A model generated the notes under the pieces. That model saw nothing but the letters and a program-made list of their open reading frames with translations. It was not told where the DNA came from and searched no databases. Both the position numbers and the translations under genes were made by a program. This document shows positions 31,659 through 32,382 of a stretch of 32,382 nt of DNA, piece after piece. Location of the stretch: positions 1 to 32,382 of the forward strand of contig CAZFIM010000031.1 of NCBI GenBank assembly GCA_964519615.1, in the 5' to 3' direction. Numbering within the stretch: the stretch's first letter is position 1; each line of letters starts with the position of its first letter. The DNA is from CAZFIM01 sp964519615. GTDB lineage: Bacteria; Chloroflexota; Dehalococcoidia; GIF9; UBA5629.

Positions 31659-32351
31659 ATGTATGAACTATGGACTCATACGCTCAAAAGCTCCGTTCTA
31701 TTCCGTGGCATAGAGGGGGACGCTCTGGATGTAATGCTGGATTGTCTGAAACCCAGGGTAAGGAGATGCAAACAGCGGGAGATCATAGTGACAAACGGCC
31801 AACCTTTTGAAGGTTTGGGAATTATTGCAAGCGGTAGAGTCGCGCTGACCAGAGACATGTATTCCGGGAACCGTATTATATTGGGGCTGCTTGAGGCCGG
31901 CGACATCTTCGGTGAGATAGTGGCCTTTTCGGACAGCAAGGTCTGGCCGATGACCGTCATTGCCCATGAGGACTGCGTATTGCTTTTTCTGCCGCCGGGC
32001 AAGATCACAGGTACCTGTTCCAACGTCTGCGCTTCGCACAGCGCGCTTATCATGAACATGCTGGCCATTCTTTCCAACCGTGCATCGATGCTGGACAGAA
32101 AGATCGAACATATCTCAGCCGGCAGCATTCGCGGCAAAGTGAGCAGCTATCTGCTGGATATGTACAGGCAGTCAGGGAGGGCGGAGTTCACAGTTCCGTT
32201 GAAAAGGCATGAGCTTGCGGACTATCTGGGTGTTCCCCGGCCCTCGCTTTCACGAGAGATGGCATCTATGCGGCGTGAAGGTCTTATCGATTTCAAGGGA
32301 AAGTCCGTCTGCATCAAGGAAGTGATGAAGCTGGAGGGAGCTATCAGTTAA
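31659..32351 (+). CDS. Crp/Fnr family transcriptional regulator, probable HcpR-type
   Basis: A 230-residue protein; the ATG at 31659 is chosen over an upstream TTG at 31644 because AGGGGG lies 7 bases before it. The N-terminal cyclic-nucleotide-type barrel reads SSVLFRGIEGDALD, then GLLEAGDIFGEIVAF. A long dimer helix follows, and the winged helix ends with KRHELADYLGVPRPSLSREMASMRREGLIDF, the Crp-type HTH. CVLLFLPPGKITGTCSNVC carries three cysteines, but there is no clear Fnr Fe-S motif; heme-based sensing, as shown for some HcpR proteins, is possible. It is divergent from hcp and shares a palindrome with it, so nitrosative stress control is likely. Confidence 0.88.
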   Translation: MYELWTHTLKSSVLFRGIEGDALDVMLDCLKPRVRRCKQREIIVTNGQPFEGLGIIASGRVALTRDMYSGNRIILGLLEAGDIFGEIVAFSDSKVWPMTVIAHEDCVLLFLPPGKITGTCSNVCASHSALIMNMLAILSNRASMLDRKIEHISAGSIRGKVSSYLLDMYRQSGRAEFTVPLKRHELADYLGVPRPSLSREMASMRREGLIDFKGKSVCIKEVMKLEGAIS

Positions 32352-32358
32352 TCGGGGG

Positions 32359-32382
32359 GGGATAGCGCAATAATCCCTTTTT
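32359..32382 (+). terminator. Intrinsic terminator of the Crp/Fnr gene (cut by window end)
   Basis: GGGAT, a 9-base loop and ATCCC form a 5-base stem followed directly by TTTTT at the window edge, 8 bases after the stop. Confidence 0.55.

Overview
The window looks like chromosome of a strict anaerobe with moderate GC, low oxygen tolerance and many Fe-S, radical-SAM and molybdenum enzymes. There is no rRNA or tRNA to place it. A proline/threonine/serine-rich linker on a TRAP lipoprotein, cytoplasmic molybdopterin enzymes, HcpR-type control of hcp and Mrp/NifX/DUF5320 gene sets would fit Dehalococcoidia (Chloroflexota) or an anaerobic Firmicute; I lean to the former, weakly.

Left part (1-5330, all minus strand). 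A likely operon reads leftward from a promoter near 5489: radical-SAM-like protein A, an MmgE/PrpD family protein, a second radical-SAM-like protein B (a paralogue of A), a polysaccharide-deacetylase-like protein, and the first 32 or so codons of a molybdopterin oxidoreductase resembling pyrogallol transhydroxylase that runs off the left edge. A MarR regulator (5715-6194) is divergent from this operon.

Centre (6538-21509). A cytoplasmic molybdopterin oxidoreductase is translationally coupled to an unusual DmsB-like/GltD-like fusion that would connect it to NAD(P)H. Then come a malate/lactate-dehydrogenase-like protein, an MFS carrier, and a leftward operon with a TRAP transporter (DctP, DctQ, DctM), a 3-hydroxyisobutyrate-dehydrogenase-like enzyme, a cupin and a LUD-domain protein. 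A small zinc-ribbon protein and a large Old-Yellow-Enzyme/FAD/Fe-S reductase follow. A perfect palindrome, ATCCAATTGGAT, occurs in the MarR promoter and again (18 bp long) at the predicted TRAP operon start. A near-copy (10-bp perfect core) lies at the radical-SAM operon promoter. I infer that MarR controls uptake and breakdown of one unidentified organic acid or aromatic-type substrate.

Right part (21929-32382). A MoaB/MoeA-like molybdopterin-binding protein is followed by a promoter and a cluster of two DUF5320 proteins, a NifX/NifB-like protein and two tandem MinD/Mrp-type ATPases with ferredoxin inserts. The first ATPase carries a -1 frameshift that artificially joins it to the second. 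After these come a COG0731-type radical SAM protein, a methyltransferase, an SDR, a HAD phosphatase and hcp (hybrid cluster protein), which is divergent from a Crp/Fnr regulator. A perfect GGTAACATATGTTACC palindrome lies about 42 nt upstream of the predicted hcp start, the classical activating position.

All functions are by motif recognition from the sequence alone; no searches were run.
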